From Marivita hallyeonensis (GTDB taxonomy: Bacteria > Pseudomonadota > Alphaproteobacteria > Rhodobacterales > Rhodobacteraceae), in NCBI RefSeq assembly GCF_900129875.1, contig NZ_FQXC01000007.1, positions 31,539 to 95,538 on the forward strand: a stretch of 64,000 nucleotides of DNA, written 5' to 3'. Positions 41,367 to 49,743 of this stretch are shown piece by piece (position 1 is the first letter of the stretch; every line of letters starts with the position of its first letter). A program made the position numbers and the translations under genes. The notes under the pieces are model-generated. The model saw nothing but the letters and a program-made list of their open reading frames with translations. It was not told where the DNA came from and did no database searches.

Positions 41367-42670
41367 GCAATCTTGAGATTGGGTTTTCCGGCATTGGCGT
41401 GTTGCTTGTCCTTCTGGGGCTGCGCGTGCCAATTGGCGCGGCCCTCGGCATCGTGTCCTTTGTGGGCATCTGGGCGATCCGCAACTCCAACGCAGCACTT
41501 AGTGCGGTCGCCAACATTCCGCATGATTTTGCCTCCAGCTGGGTCCTGTCGGCGGTGCCGATGTTCCTGCTGATGGGTGCGATTTCTTATCATATGGGGC
41601 TGACTAACGGGCTCTATGCTGCGGCACGCGCCTGGCTGGGCCGGTTACCCGGCGGGCTTGCGCTTGCGTCCAACTGGGCTTGCACCGCGTTTGGCGCTGC
41701 GTCTGGGTCGAGTGTGGCAACGACGGCTGCGATGGGGAAGTTCTCTGTCAAGGAAATGCTCGACGCGGGCTATAACCCGTCCTTGGCAACCGGCAGCGTG
41801 GCGGCCGCGGGCACCATCGCCGCGCTCATCCCGCCCTCGATCGCGCTTGTGATCTTTGGATGGTATGCCGAGCAACCGATTGACCAACTCTTAATTGCCG
41901 GCATTTTGCCTGGTATCCTCACAGCAGTGGTGTTCTCGGTCCTGATCATCTCGATTTGCACGCTCAAGCCCGAACTTGCACCACGCAAGAAAATCGAGAT
42001 GCCGCTGGGTGAAAAGCTGAAACTGCTCATCTCCGTCTGGCCATTGCCTGTTCTGGTCATGGGGGTTGTCGGGGCCATGTGGAGCGGTATGGCCACCTCG
42101 ACAGAGGCTGCCGCAGTGGGCGCATCGCTTGCGCTTTTGATCGGGATGGCGCGACGGTCGTTTTCGGTCTCGAAACTGACAGTGGCTGTGCGCGAGACCC
42201 TTGTGACGATGGCGTCTCTGTTCTTTATTGTGATCGGTGCGGTGCTCTTCACTCGTTTTCTCGCGGTGTCCGGGGTGCCCAATTACATGGCGGGCGTGTT
42301 GGCCGATCTGGACAGTCAGTGGCTTGTGCTATTGGCGATGATCGTGATCTTCGTCGTGCTTGGCATGTTCCTTGATCCCATCGGGGTGATGCTGCTGACC
42401 TTGCCGATCCTGCTGCCGGTGTGCCGCGAGCTGGATATGAACCTGCTGTGGGTCGGTGTGCTGGTGGTCAAGCTGGTGGAGGTCGGCATGCTGACACCGC
42501 CTGTGGGTTTTCATTGTTTCGTGATGAAATCGGTCACCGGCGACAGCGTGCGGATTGGGCAGATCTTTCGCGGGGCCAGCTGGTTCCTTGGAGCCGAGAT
42601 CATCGTCATAGCGATCCTGATCCTGTTTCCATCAATCAGCCTGTTTTTGCCATCGCTCATGGCAAACTAG
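41363..42670 (+). CDS. TRAP transporter large permease (DctM family)
   Basis: A 435-residue membrane protein with about 12 hydrophobic segments, the transport channel of the TRAP system. Family features include SGSSVATTAAMGKFSVKEML, the hairpin region PPSIALVIFGWYAEQP and GMFLDPIGVMLLTLPILLPV. Its TAG stop overlaps the stop of the convergent LysR gene by three bases (CTAG), an extremely tight convergent junction. Confidence 0.94.
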   Translation: MSNLEIGFSGIGVLLVLLGLRVPIGAALGIVSFVGIWAIRNSNAALSAVANIPHDFASSWVLSAVPMFLLMGAISYHMGLTNGLYAAARAWLGRLPGGLALASNWACTAFGAASGSSVATTAAMGKFSVKEMLDAGYNPSLATGSVAAAGTIAALIPPSIALVIFGWYAEQPIDQLLIAGILPGILTAVVFSVLIISICTLKPELAPRKKIEMPLGEKLKLLISVWPLPVLVMGVVGAMWSGMATSTEAAAVGASLALLIGMARRSFSVSKLTVAVRETLVTMASLFFIVIGAVLFTRFLAVSGVPNYMAGVLADLDSQWLVLLAMIVIFVVLGMFLDPIGVMLLTLPILLPVCRELDMNLLWVGVLVVKLVEVGMLTPPVGFHCFVMKSVTGDSVRIGQIFRGASWFLGAEIIVIAILILFPSISLFLPSLMAN

Positions 42671-43590
42671 AGCCCCTGTTCACGCACCACCTTGCGAATG
42701 GTCTGGCGCAGCCATTTGTGCGCCGGGTCGCGGTGCGTGCGTTCATGCCAGACCATGGCGATCTTGAATTCGGGTGTCTCAAACGGAAGGTCATGTACGC
42801 CAACGGGCAGGCCACTAGTCAACTGTTCCGCCGCGCGGCGGGGCAACACAGCCAGCATATCGGTTTGTGCAACAATGTGGGGCATCACCATCACGTTGGC
42901 GATGCGCAGAACGACGTCGCGGCGTACCCCCACGCCCGCCAGCTGTTCATCTACGATCCGTTCGATGGTCGAGACGACATCGGGACCAGCGCCCGCTAGG
43001 TAGACATGTTTGGCTTTGCCATAGTCAGCCTGCGTCAGCGCGTCGCCCTTCGGCACGATGTTCTCGCCGGCGATGCAGGCAATCGTATCGGTATGAACAA
43101 CGGAGGAATAAAGACCTTCGGGCAAGTCCTGAAAGAACCCCAGAACGATGCTCGTATCCCCGGTCTCAAGCTGTTCGCGCATCTGAAGCGGGCGAGATTG
43201 GCGCACACCGACCCGAATGTTCGGCGCGTCCTGCTCCAAAGTTGCCATCAGCTTTGGCAGGACCGTCAGAGCGCCATAATCTGTCGTCATAATGTTGAAC
43301 GTGACCGCAGCATCAGCGGGAGTGAACGGACCCGTGGAACTCAGAACCGTATCTATCGTGCGAATGGCGGGGCGCAACATGGCGACAATCTCTTCGGCCC
43401 GTTCTGTCGGGCTCATGCCATTGGCAGTGCGCACGAGCAGAGGATCGCCCAACAGATCACGCAATCGCCCAAGTGCATTCGACATGGCGGGCTGGCTCAT
43501 GTTCATACGTTCCGCTGCACGGGTCACATGGGCCTCGTTGACCAATGCGTCGAGGCAGGAAAACAGATGGACGTCGACTTTGTGGGACAT
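42667..43590 (-). CDS. LysR-family regulator, NahR/NodD-like
   Basis: A 307-residue LysR regulator. The HTH region (AHVTRAAERMNMSQPAMSNALGRLRDLLGDPLLVRT) is of the NahR/PcaQ/NodD clade, which mostly activates degradation of aromatic or related acids in response to an inducer. A full effector domain follows. GGAGG just before the ATG at 43590 fixes the start. It is divergent from an FAH-family gene, with copy 2 of the shared dyad between, and is the obvious candidate to bind all three copies. Confidence 0.92.
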   Translation of the reverse strand: MSHKVDVHLFSCLDALVNEAHVTRAAERMNMSQPAMSNALGRLRDLLGDPLLVRTANGMSPTERAEEIVAMLRPAIRTIDTVLSSTGPFTPADAAVTFNIMTTDYGALTVLPKLMATLEQDAPNIRVGVRQSRPLQMREQLETGDTSIVLGFFQDLPEGLYSSVVHTDTIACIAGENIVPKGDALTQADYGKAKHVYLAGAGPDVVSTIERIVDEQLAGVGVRRDVVLRIANVMVMPHIVAQTDMLAVLPRRAAEQLTSGLPVGVHDLPFETPEFKIAMVWHERTHRDPAHKWLRQTIRKVVREQGL

Positions 43591-43635
43591 TGTTCCTCCG
43601 AGGACAGCACCCTGACGACCATTATGCGATCCGTC

Positions 43636-43650
43636 AATAATGGGATCAAA
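43636..43650. promoter_or_regulatory. LysR-type dyad operator, copy 2
   Basis: AATAAT-GGG-ATCAAA, 12 of 15 identical to copy 1, in the divergent region between the lysR and FAH-family genes. A second, weaker version overlaps just upstream (43619-43633). Confidence 0.6.
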
Positions 43651-43718
43651 GCTGCTGGGTGGTATTCGCCCGCATATTTTCGGAATGATCAGAGCGAAAA
43701 CAAGGCGAGAGGACCAAA

Positions 43719-44564
43719 ATGAAATTGCTGAGATATGGCCCTGCGGGGCAGGAAAAGCCGGGTTTGCTGGACGCGGACGGCGTGATGCGTGATCTAAGTG
43801 CTCATGTGGACGATGTTGCCCATGATACCCTTGATCCCGCAAAGCTGACTGAACTTGCCTCCTTGCCCACCATAGACCTGCCCGAAGTACCGGCAGACAC
43901 CCGGCTTGGGCCCTGTATAGCAGGCGTTGGCAAGTTCATCTGCATCGGGCTGAATTATTCCGATCATGCAGCGGAATCGGGCATGGCGGTGCCGGAGGAG
44001 CCGGTGATCTTCATGAAAGCCACCTCCGCCATCACTGGACCAAATGATCCGATCATCAAGCCGCGTGGCGCAACCAAGCTTGATTGGGAGATCGAACTGG
44101 CCATCGTCATTGGCAAAACCGCACGCTACGTGGATCAGGACGCAGCACTGGACCATGTTGCGGGATATTGCATCGCGCATGACGTCTCCGAACGCAGCTT
44201 TCAGATCGAACGCGCGGGTCAGTGGACAAAGGGGAAATCCGCAGACAGCTTTGGTCCGATTGGCCCATGGCTGGTGACACCTGATACCCTTGGCCCGGTG
44301 GATGATCTGGTGATGGAACTGACGGTCAACGGCGCGGCCATGCAAAAAGGGTCGACCAAAACGATGGTCTTTGGCGTGGCCGAGATCGTCTCGCATCTGA
44401 GCCAATTCATGTCCTTGCATCCCGGCGACGTGATCGCAACGGGCACCCCCCCAGGCGTGGGGATGGGCATGAAGCCACCTCAGTTTCTGGATGTCGGGGA
44501 CGTGGTGGAACTTTCCATCGCAGGGCTTGGGACACAGCGCCAAACCGTCGTGGCAGTCGACTAA
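43719..44564 (+). CDS. Fumarylacetoacetate hydrolase family protein
   Basis: A 281-residue FAH-family hydrolase/isomerase. The metal-binding core is clear: GLNYSDHAAESG, EEPVIFMKATSAITGP, KLDWEIELAIVIG (acidic ligands) and SLHPGDVIATGTPPGVGMG. Members hydrolyse or decarboxylate acylpyruvate-like products (homoprotocatechuate and 2,4-diketo-acid pathways). Distinct from the hydratase at 34.4 kb, which belongs to another branch of the same superfamily. Stands alone, 128 bp from lysR. Confidence 0.9.
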   Translation: MKLLRYGPAGQEKPGLLDADGVMRDLSAHVDDVAHDTLDPAKLTELASLPTIDLPEVPADTRLGPCIAGVGKFICIGLNYSDHAAESGMAVPEEPVIFMKATSAITGPNDPIIKPRGATKLDWEIELAIVIGKTARYVDQDAALDHVAGYCIAHDVSERSFQIERAGQWTKGKSADSFGPIGPWLVTPDTLGPVDDLVMELTVNGAAMQKGSTKTMVFGVAEIVSHLSQFMSLHPGDVIATGTPPGVGMGMKPPQFLDVGDVVELSIAGLGTQRQTVVAVD

Positions 44565-44570
44565 GCAGAC

Positions 44571-45554
44571 CTATGGCAGGGCAACCAGAACGCAGCCGCG
44601 CTTTTGTCCTGCCTCCACCACTTCATGCGCGTCGGCAATGTCCTCCAGCGCGAAGCTCTGGTGGATTTGATGGATCGCGGGTGTAGACTGCAGCCACTGT
44701 GTGATCCCAGCGCGGGCCTCGCGGCGTTGTTCCGCCGCTTCCATCGGCAATAGAACGAATTTTAACGTCATGCTCTTGCGCATGGCACCATAGGCATCAA
44801 TGGACGGAAAATGTTCCGCCTGAGAGGCATAGGTCGCTATAACACCGCCGATCTTCAACGCGCCCAGAAGCGCGGTTACATTCGCCCCAAGATCTACGTC
44901 AACGACGCGGTCGACGCCGTCGCCGCCTGTGATCTCCATCACGCGGCTTGCCACATCTTGATCACGATAATTGATGATGTGATCTGCCCCGCCCTCGCGC
45001 GCAAACTCCGCTTTGCTGTCAGAACTGACCGTAGCAACCACCCGGGCCCCCGCCCATTTTGCCAGTTGCACCGCATAGTGGCCCACAGCCCCCGCGCCAC
45101 CGGTGACAAGCACGGTATTGCCCTTGATCGACCCGTCCGAAAACAGGCAACACCATGCCGTCATGGCTGGCACACCTAAACAAGCGCCATGTTCAAAGCT
45201 GACCGCATCGGGCAGCACTGCTACGTTTTCCTCTGGAAGGACCGCATATTGGGCAGCCGTGCCGAGGATTGGATACGTGCTGCCGATATTGGTCCAGACC
45301 CGTTTGCCGACCCAGACGTCGGTTACATCCTCTCCGACGGCCTCAATCACGCCCGCGCCATCGTAATGCGGGATCACCAGACCGCTTGTGCTATGGCCCA
45401 CGCGGCCTGCTCGACGGTTCGTGTCAGAAGGATTGACGGCAGAGACATGCACCCGGATCAAGACCTCACCCTTTGAGGGCGACGGCTTGGGTTGTTCTCC
45501 AACCATAAGCACATCGCGGGCGGCTCCTTGTTTTTTAAACCACGCTGCTTTCAT
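44571..45554 (-). CDS. MDR-family quinone oxidoreductase-like protein
   Basis: A 327-residue zinc-free medium-chain reductase. The nucleotide-binding loop VLVTGGAGAVGHYAVQLAKWAGA is intact, with HYDGAGVIEAVGEDV earlier and the NPSDTNRRAG substrate loop. AGGAGG before the ATG at 45554 fixes the start; the longer frame is spurious. It converges on the FAH-family gene (6-bp gap) and diverges from the acyl-CoA ligase with dyad copy 3 between. Could reduce an unsaturated intermediate. Confidence 0.9.
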   Translation of the reverse strand: MKAAWFKKQGAARDVLMVGEQPKPSPSKGEVLIRVHVSAVNPSDTNRRAGRVGHSTSGLVIPHYDGAGVIEAVGEDVTDVWVGKRVWTNIGSTYPILGTAAQYAVLPEENVAVLPDAVSFEHGACLGVPAMTAWCCLFSDGSIKGNTVLVTGGAGAVGHYAVQLAKWAGARVVATVSSDSKAEFAREGGADHIINYRDQDVASRVMEITGGDGVDRVVDVDLGANVTALLGALKIGGVIATYASQAEHFPSIDAYGAMRKSMTLKFVLLPMEAAEQRREARAGITQWLQSTPAIHQIHQSFALEDIADAHEVVEAGQKRGCVLVALP

Positions 45555-45643
45555 GATCTGGTCCTCCTGTTTTTTGGCACAAACCTCGCCTACATCTTGC
45601 TTGGCTGCCATCGCGTAAATGCCATTGGACCATAAGAAGTGTG

Positions 45644-45658
45644 AATGGTCCCATCCGT
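45644..45658. promoter_or_regulatory. LysR-type dyad operator, copy 3
   Basis: AATGGT-CCC-ATCCGT, matching 12 of 15 bases of the reverse complement of copy 1 (AATGATCCCATCATT). It lies between the divergent MDR and acyl-CoA ligase genes. Confidence 0.6.
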
Positions 45659-45725
45659 TGACCGAAATTGCGCACAAGGAGCGTTGCAGGGCACAACAAG
45701 GCAAGCAAAGACGGGAGGCAATGAC

Positions 45726-47339
45726 ATGGTAGCGTTGAACGAGGCTTGGCCCGAAGAGGCTGAACGCACATTGGGTGGCGCGTTGCGCAGCCGGGCAGAG
45801 GCGCATCCTGACAAAGTGGCGCTGCGCTTCAAAGCAGACAGTTGGAGCTATGCCGCTCTTGACGCCTGGGTGGATCGCATGGCGACGGGTCTTTTGGAAC
45901 AGGGTCTCGCCAAGGGAGACATGACCGCACTAATGCTGCCGAATGATCCGGTGTTTGTAGCGCTGATGTTCGGGTGCGGACGCGCTGGCATTGTCGAAGT
46001 GCCGATCAACGTGGCCTACAAGGGGCAGATCCTGCGCCACTTGCTGACCAACTCGGGCGCAAAGTTGGCGGTCATGGCGCACGAGTTCCTGCCTCGTCTG
46101 GCCGAGATCGCGGATGAACTGCCAGAACTTGAGAAAGTTGTTGTCTGGCCCGCGCTCGATGGCACGGAACCTGATCTACCATTCGATGTCCTGTCCTTCG
46201 ATGTACTGGACCAAGATCGCGGCGCATGTCCTGATCAAGGCGTGAAACCGCAGGATCCGCTCGGTATCATGTACACATCGGGCACCACCGGCCCGTCCAA
46301 AGGTGCCGTATTCAGCCACAATTACCTGTGGTGGCATGGTGACCGCGCACGCACCCTGCGCGGGGTGACCGCGGATGACGTGCTCTATACCTGCCTGCCA
46401 ATGTTTCACGCAAACGCCCAAGGCATCACAGTGATGCCTGCAATACTGGCGGGTGCCACGGCGGTGGTGGATGACAAATTCACCGCCTCCGGTTTCTGGG
46501 ACCGGATGCGCCACTACGGCACCACACAGTTCAACTATATTGGCGGGATCATTCCGATCCTGATGAAACAACCTACGTCTCCTGCGGACCGCGATCACTC
46601 CGTGCGGCTCGCCTTGGGGGCTGCTGCACCGAAGGATCAATGGACAGATTTTGAAGAGCGCTTCGGTATTCAGCTGTTCGAAGTTTACGGCCAGAGCGAG
46701 GACGGTGTGGCGACCGCGAACACGCCCGGAGATATGAAAATCGGGTCCATCGGCAAGCCCATCTGGGGCTTTGAGATGCAGGTGGTCGGTGATGATGATC
46801 TGCCTGTGGCAGACGACACTATTGGCGAATTCGTCGTGCGTCCCCAGTTCCCGGACATCATGATGCAGGAATATTACCGCATGCCTGAGGCGACATTGGA
46901 GGCCTTCAAAAACCTGTGGTTCCACACCGGTGACTATGGCTGGCGGGATGCGGACGGCTTCTTCTATTTCCACGACCGCAAGAAGGACGCGATGCGCAGG
47001 CGCGGGGAAAACATCTCAGCTTTTGAGGTAGAGCAGGCGGTCAACGGACACCCTGCGGTGCTGGAATCTGCGGCCTTTGCCGTGCCATCGGATGTCGGTG
47101 AAGACGAGGTGATGGTGGCCCTGATCCTTAAGGATGACGCCGCACTCGATGAGATCGAATTCATGGAGTACTGCCAAAAGCAAATGCCCTATTTTGCCGT
47201 TCCACGCTACGTCGACGTGCGTGCAGAGTTCCCCAAAACGCCAACGTTCCGCGTCGAAAAATACAAGCTGCGCGCCGAAGGCGTGACACCAACAACCTGG
47301 GATCGAGAGCAAGCTGGCTTCGTTCTCAGCCGGGGCTAA
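45726..47339 (+). CDS. AMP-forming acyl-CoA ligase family protein with altered A10 motif
   Basis: A 537-residue ANL-superfamily enzyme expected to activate a carboxylic acid to its CoA ester via an acyl-AMP. ATP-binding motif YTSGTTGPSKGA near residue 182, EVYGQSED, FHTGDYGWRD and GENISAFEVE are intact. In the A10 motif PKTPTFRVEKYKLR the usual catalytic lysine (PKTxxGK) is Arg509, with F508 in place of Gly. GGGAGG supports the ATG at 45726. It probably feeds the acyl-CoA dehydrogenase and BKACE steps; CaiC-like ligases are the nearest resemblance. Confidence 0.9.
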   Translation: MVALNEAWPEEAERTLGGALRSRAEAHPDKVALRFKADSWSYAALDAWVDRMATGLLEQGLAKGDMTALMLPNDPVFVALMFGCGRAGIVEVPINVAYKGQILRHLLTNSGAKLAVMAHEFLPRLAEIADELPELEKVVVWPALDGTEPDLPFDVLSFDVLDQDRGACPDQGVKPQDPLGIMYTSGTTGPSKGAVFSHNYLWWHGDRARTLRGVTADDVLYTCLPMFHANAQGITVMPAILAGATAVVDDKFTASGFWDRMRHYGTTQFNYIGGIIPILMKQPTSPADRDHSVRLALGAAAPKDQWTDFEERFGIQLFEVYGQSEDGVATANTPGDMKIGSIGKPIWGFEMQVVGDDDLPVADDTIGEFVVRPQFPDIMMQEYYRMPEATLEAFKNLWFHTGDYGWRDADGFFYFHDRKKDAMRRRGENISAFEVEQAVNGHPAVLESAAFAVPSDVGEDEVMVALILKDDAALDEIEFMEYCQKQMPYFAVPRYVDVRAEFPKTPTFRVEKYKLRAEGVTPTTWDREQAGFVLSRG

Positions 47340-47482
47340 CGGTGTAACCAAACCATTCCGTACGCGTCAATGTAGGTTGATGAAAGCTGCCTGAAACAAG
47401 ATTGGCAACACGACCAACGCAATTGACGTGCAGTATCCACCCTGGTTGTCGATCAATACGTTTCGGCACTTAAGGAAAACTC

Positions 47483-47833
47483 ATGACCACGAAAAGTGTC
47501 CAAGTTTTCGCGCCGTTCAATTTGATGGATGCGGTTACGCGGTTTTACCTTGAAGAGCTTGGATTGGCATCTACCGGCAGAACATCCGACGCCCTATTTG
47601 TTTCAATTCCAGCGAAAACTCCCACAACTATTGAGATCATATTCTCGCGGGAGAAGCCTGTGTGTGGAAGAACTGGGCTCGCACTTCATGTCACTAATTT
47701 CGAAACAGCCTATCAGGAACTGAATGGCGCGGGACACTATGTTACCAATTCAATAAGACGGGAAGCGCGCATTTTTGACATTGCTGACCCAACCGGAAAC
47801 ATAATAGCTGTGGTTGGAATGGCCACTAACTAA
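47483..47833 (+). CDS. Small VOC-family protein of AT-rich composition
   Basis: A 116-residue glyoxalase/bleomycin-resistance-like fold protein: AVTRFYLEELGLAS, ALHVTNFETAYQEL and REARIFDIADPTGNIIAVVG are the recognisable modules. Metal ligands are not obvious. Its codon use is markedly more AT-rich than its neighbours, suggesting a separate origin. Lies alone at the right end of the catabolic cargo, 143 bp after the ligase gene. Confidence 0.75.
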   Translation: MTTKSVQVFAPFNLMDAVTRFYLEELGLASTGRTSDALFVSIPAKTPTTIEIIFSREKPVCGRTGLALHVTNFETAYQELNGAGHYVTNSIRREARIFDIADPTGNIIAVVGMATN

Positions 47834-48548
47834 CAGCCGTAGCAATCTGGCTGACCGACGGCTGGAGACGTTTTTAATTATTCCCTTTTCCGTGCTCGCG
47901 GCCACCCTCGACACCCATATTGACGAATTTTCTTGATGGTACGCGGTTGCCAGGATTCGCGTGGCGTGAATGACTGGTTTTCCCGCAGCGCAGCGGCGTA
48001 AGGTTGCGTGCTATTGGTGGCATATTCACGCTGCGAGCGCATGCAGCACAAGATTAACAGGTCCGGATTGGGCTCAAGCCAGCCGTAAGCTGCATGTCCG
48101 ACAAAGGTCCGCTTGCAGTTTCGCTGGTTCTGGCGGCTTGCTTTAATCCAACGGGACTCGTCACCATCAGAATTCCAATGATGCCACAATCCCCAGTGTT
48201 CGGCTGCACCCACAGAAGGTGAGCTAGCTGCGATTTGCGTGCTTCCATGAAAGGGTTTTGCGTCGGGGCTTGTCGTTTAGCTCCGATGCATCTTCGCTAG
48301 CGCCTCTACCGTACCTGGAGTCAGGTGTGCCGTGCCAAGATGACGAGCTGTCGATCTCCTCGCGTTTTCTTCCGGATGCAATCTCCGGAACCTGGCCCGA
48401 CTGACGGTCGCGCGCGGGGCTTGCTCTCTTCAAGCAGAACTTTCCCCTGTCCGCTGACGCGGCCATTCCTCGCGCAGCAAAGTTCCGCCTGACAGCCTGT
48501 CCGGACGGTCCCGGTCTCTTCTTGCATCGAAAACGAGAGGAGATCGAC
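47834..48548. other. 715-bp junction region, mostly without a supported gene
   Basis: Separates catabolic cargo from plasmid backbone. Apart from the doubtful minus-strand frame at 47878-48213 I see no gene. The frame is open further upstream of its GTG, back to a stop near 48268, so it may be the tail of a larger disrupted gene. The last 50 bp are the leader of the next gene. Confidence 0.45.
47878..48213 (-). CDS. Hypothetical protein, possibly a truncated remnant
   Basis: 111 residues from a GTG with no clear ribosome-binding site. Composition is protein-like (SRWIKASRQNQRNCKRTF, AAYGWLEPNPDLLILCCMRS, WQPRTIKKIRQYG) with a very basic C-terminus, but I recognise no family. The absence of a good start and the open frame upstream argue for a decayed gene at an insertion junction. 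Confidence 0.35.
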   Translation of the reverse strand: MGAAEHWGLWHHWNSDGDESRWIKASRQNQRNCKRTFVGHAAYGWLEPNPDLLILCCMRSQREYATNSTQPYAAALRENQSFTPRESWQPRTIKKIRQYGCRGWPRARKRE

Positions 48549-48755
48549 ATGACCCGCTACTACACCGTCACCACACCCGACGAAGGAAACGACGGCAAGA
48601 CCCGTTTCCACAAGATCGGCGTTGCCTTCCTCCAGAAGCCCGACGCGAAATCCTTCCTGACCATCCAGCTCTTCGCCACGCCCGTGACCGGGCAGCTCGT
48701 CCTCTTTGAGCCGAAGCCAGACGGGCAGGGTGATGCCCCGGCCCTCGTTGAATGA
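48549..48755 (+). CDS. Small conserved plasmid backbone protein
   Basis: A 68-residue protein starting at ATG 48549 after AGAGGAGATCGAC. The sequence KTRFHKIGVAFLQKPDAKSFLTIQLFATPVTGQLVLFEPKP is beta-rich. Function unknown. It is followed by the DUF2958 gene 64 bp downstream and appears to belong to the leading side of the predicted oriT. Confidence 0.8.
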   Translation: MTRYYTVTTPDEGNDGKTRFHKIGVAFLQKPDAKSFLTIQLFATPVTGQLVLFEPKPDGQGDAPALVE

Positions 48756-48819
48756 ACTGTCCTCCGGGACGCTGACTGCCGTCCCGGCCTTTTTCACACC
48801 AACATCCGGGAGACACCTC

Positions 48820-49179
48820 ATGGACCTTCTGCCACAATCCATCCTCGATCAGCTCGCTGCGAACGGGCGTGCCAACCAGGACCGCATCGAAGCAGGCGAA
48901 GACACCCTCGACTTCGAACCTGTGGTCAAACTCTTCACCCCCGATGCCGCAGCGACCTGGCTGCTTTCAGAAACCGATCCGGGAGACCCGGATATCGCGC
49001 ACGGCCTTTGCGACCTCGGTCTCGGCTTTCCTGAAATCGGCGCGGTCCGCCTCAGCGAAATCCGAGCCGTCCGCGGTCGTCTCGGATTGCCCGTAGAACG
49101 TGACCTTCACTTCAAGGCCGATGGCACCCTCAGCACCTATGCCGAGAGCGCCCGCAAAGCCGGAGGGATCGTCGCATGA
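48820..49179 (+). CDS. DUF2958 family protein
   Basis: A 119-residue DUF2958 protein, common on conjugative plasmids; role unknown. The family core FEPVVKLFTPDAAATWLLSETDPGDPDIAHGLCDLGLGFPE is complete, followed by VRGRLGLPVERDLHFKAD. The ATG at 48820 has GGGAGA upstream. Overlaps the next gene by ATGA. Confidence 0.9.
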   Translation: MDLLPQSILDQLAANGRANQDRIEAGEDTLDFEPVVKLFTPDAAATWLLSETDPGDPDIAHGLCDLGLGFPEIGAVRLSEIRAVRGRLGLPVERDLHFKADGTLSTYAESARKAGGIVA

Positions 49180-49403
49180 GCACCAATATCCGCAGAGATC
49201 ATGTCAGCGCCTTCGAGGCGCTGACATCCGGTCGTTTCGAGAACTTCGCGCTCTTCTCCTGTTTCGTGGACGGTGCGCCGGCCTCGGCTATCGTCGCAGT
49301 AACAGCACCTGAAGACGCAGGCGGCGAATATGTCATCACGCCACTATTCGTCAGTGTGACCGACACGATGGTGGTCACTGACCACGGGGGAAGACCGGCC
49401 TGA
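49176..49403 (+). CDS. Small hypothetical protein coupled to DUF2958
   Basis: 75 residues (SAFEALTSGRFENFALFSCF, EYVITPLFVSVTDTMVVTDHGG), beta-rich and soluble. Start overlaps the DUF2958 stop. No known domain; its constant pairing with DUF2958-type backbone genes suggests a plasmid maintenance or establishment role, which is inference. Confidence 0.75.
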   Translation: MSTNIRRDHVSAFEALTSGRFENFALFSCFVDGAPASAIVAVTAPEDAGGEYVITPLFVSVTDTMVVTDHGGRPA

Positions 49404-49743
49404 CATTGCCTTGCGGGCCGCTCCGGTGACCCGCCAAGCATCAGCGCGACACGCCGGACTTTTTCCTGAATAGACGCGTGTCGCCAGCAATTCTTCTTCC
49501 CGCAGTGGTCCCGCATCGATGGCGCCTCGGTGCAGTTGCTTCACTCTTGTGCTCAGCATGAGTGCGGGCTTCGGACCGTGCTAGACTGATCCCGACGACT
49601 CGGCAGCATTTTGCGCAGTGACACGATGCGCAAAAAGACAAATTGCGCAGATTCACGCATTGATGTATCCCTGAGGATGAAATGAGAGGGACGTTGGCAG
49701 GATATGCCAAATGTCTGCGACTTTTGTCCGAGGGGTCTGAGAC
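49404..49743. other. Candidate origin of transfer region (oriT)
   Basis: Gene-free 340 bp directly before the relaxosome genes. It contains inverted repeats at 49446-49454/49476-49484 (GCGACACGC and complement) and 49609-49635 (TTTTGCGCA, 9-nt spacer, TGCGCAAAA), a further TTGCGCA at 49643-49649, and an exact IncP/Ti-type nic core on the minus strand (49696-49704). Confidence 0.65.
49694..49710 (-). other. Predicted nic site
   Basis: Minus strand TATCCTGCC (49704 to 49696), the exact core of RP4/Ti-family nic sites (ATCCTG/C), framed by TTGGCA and TGCCAA arms. Cleavage would fall between 49698 and 49697, 46 bp from the VirD1-like gene. The transferred strand would be minus, so lower coordinates enter first. 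Confidence 0.6.

Noticed and set aside
49667..49674. Plus-strand TATCCCTG as a nic site
   Set aside because: It has an extra C compared with the IncP/Ti core; the exact TATCCTGC on the minus strand at 49696-49704 is better.
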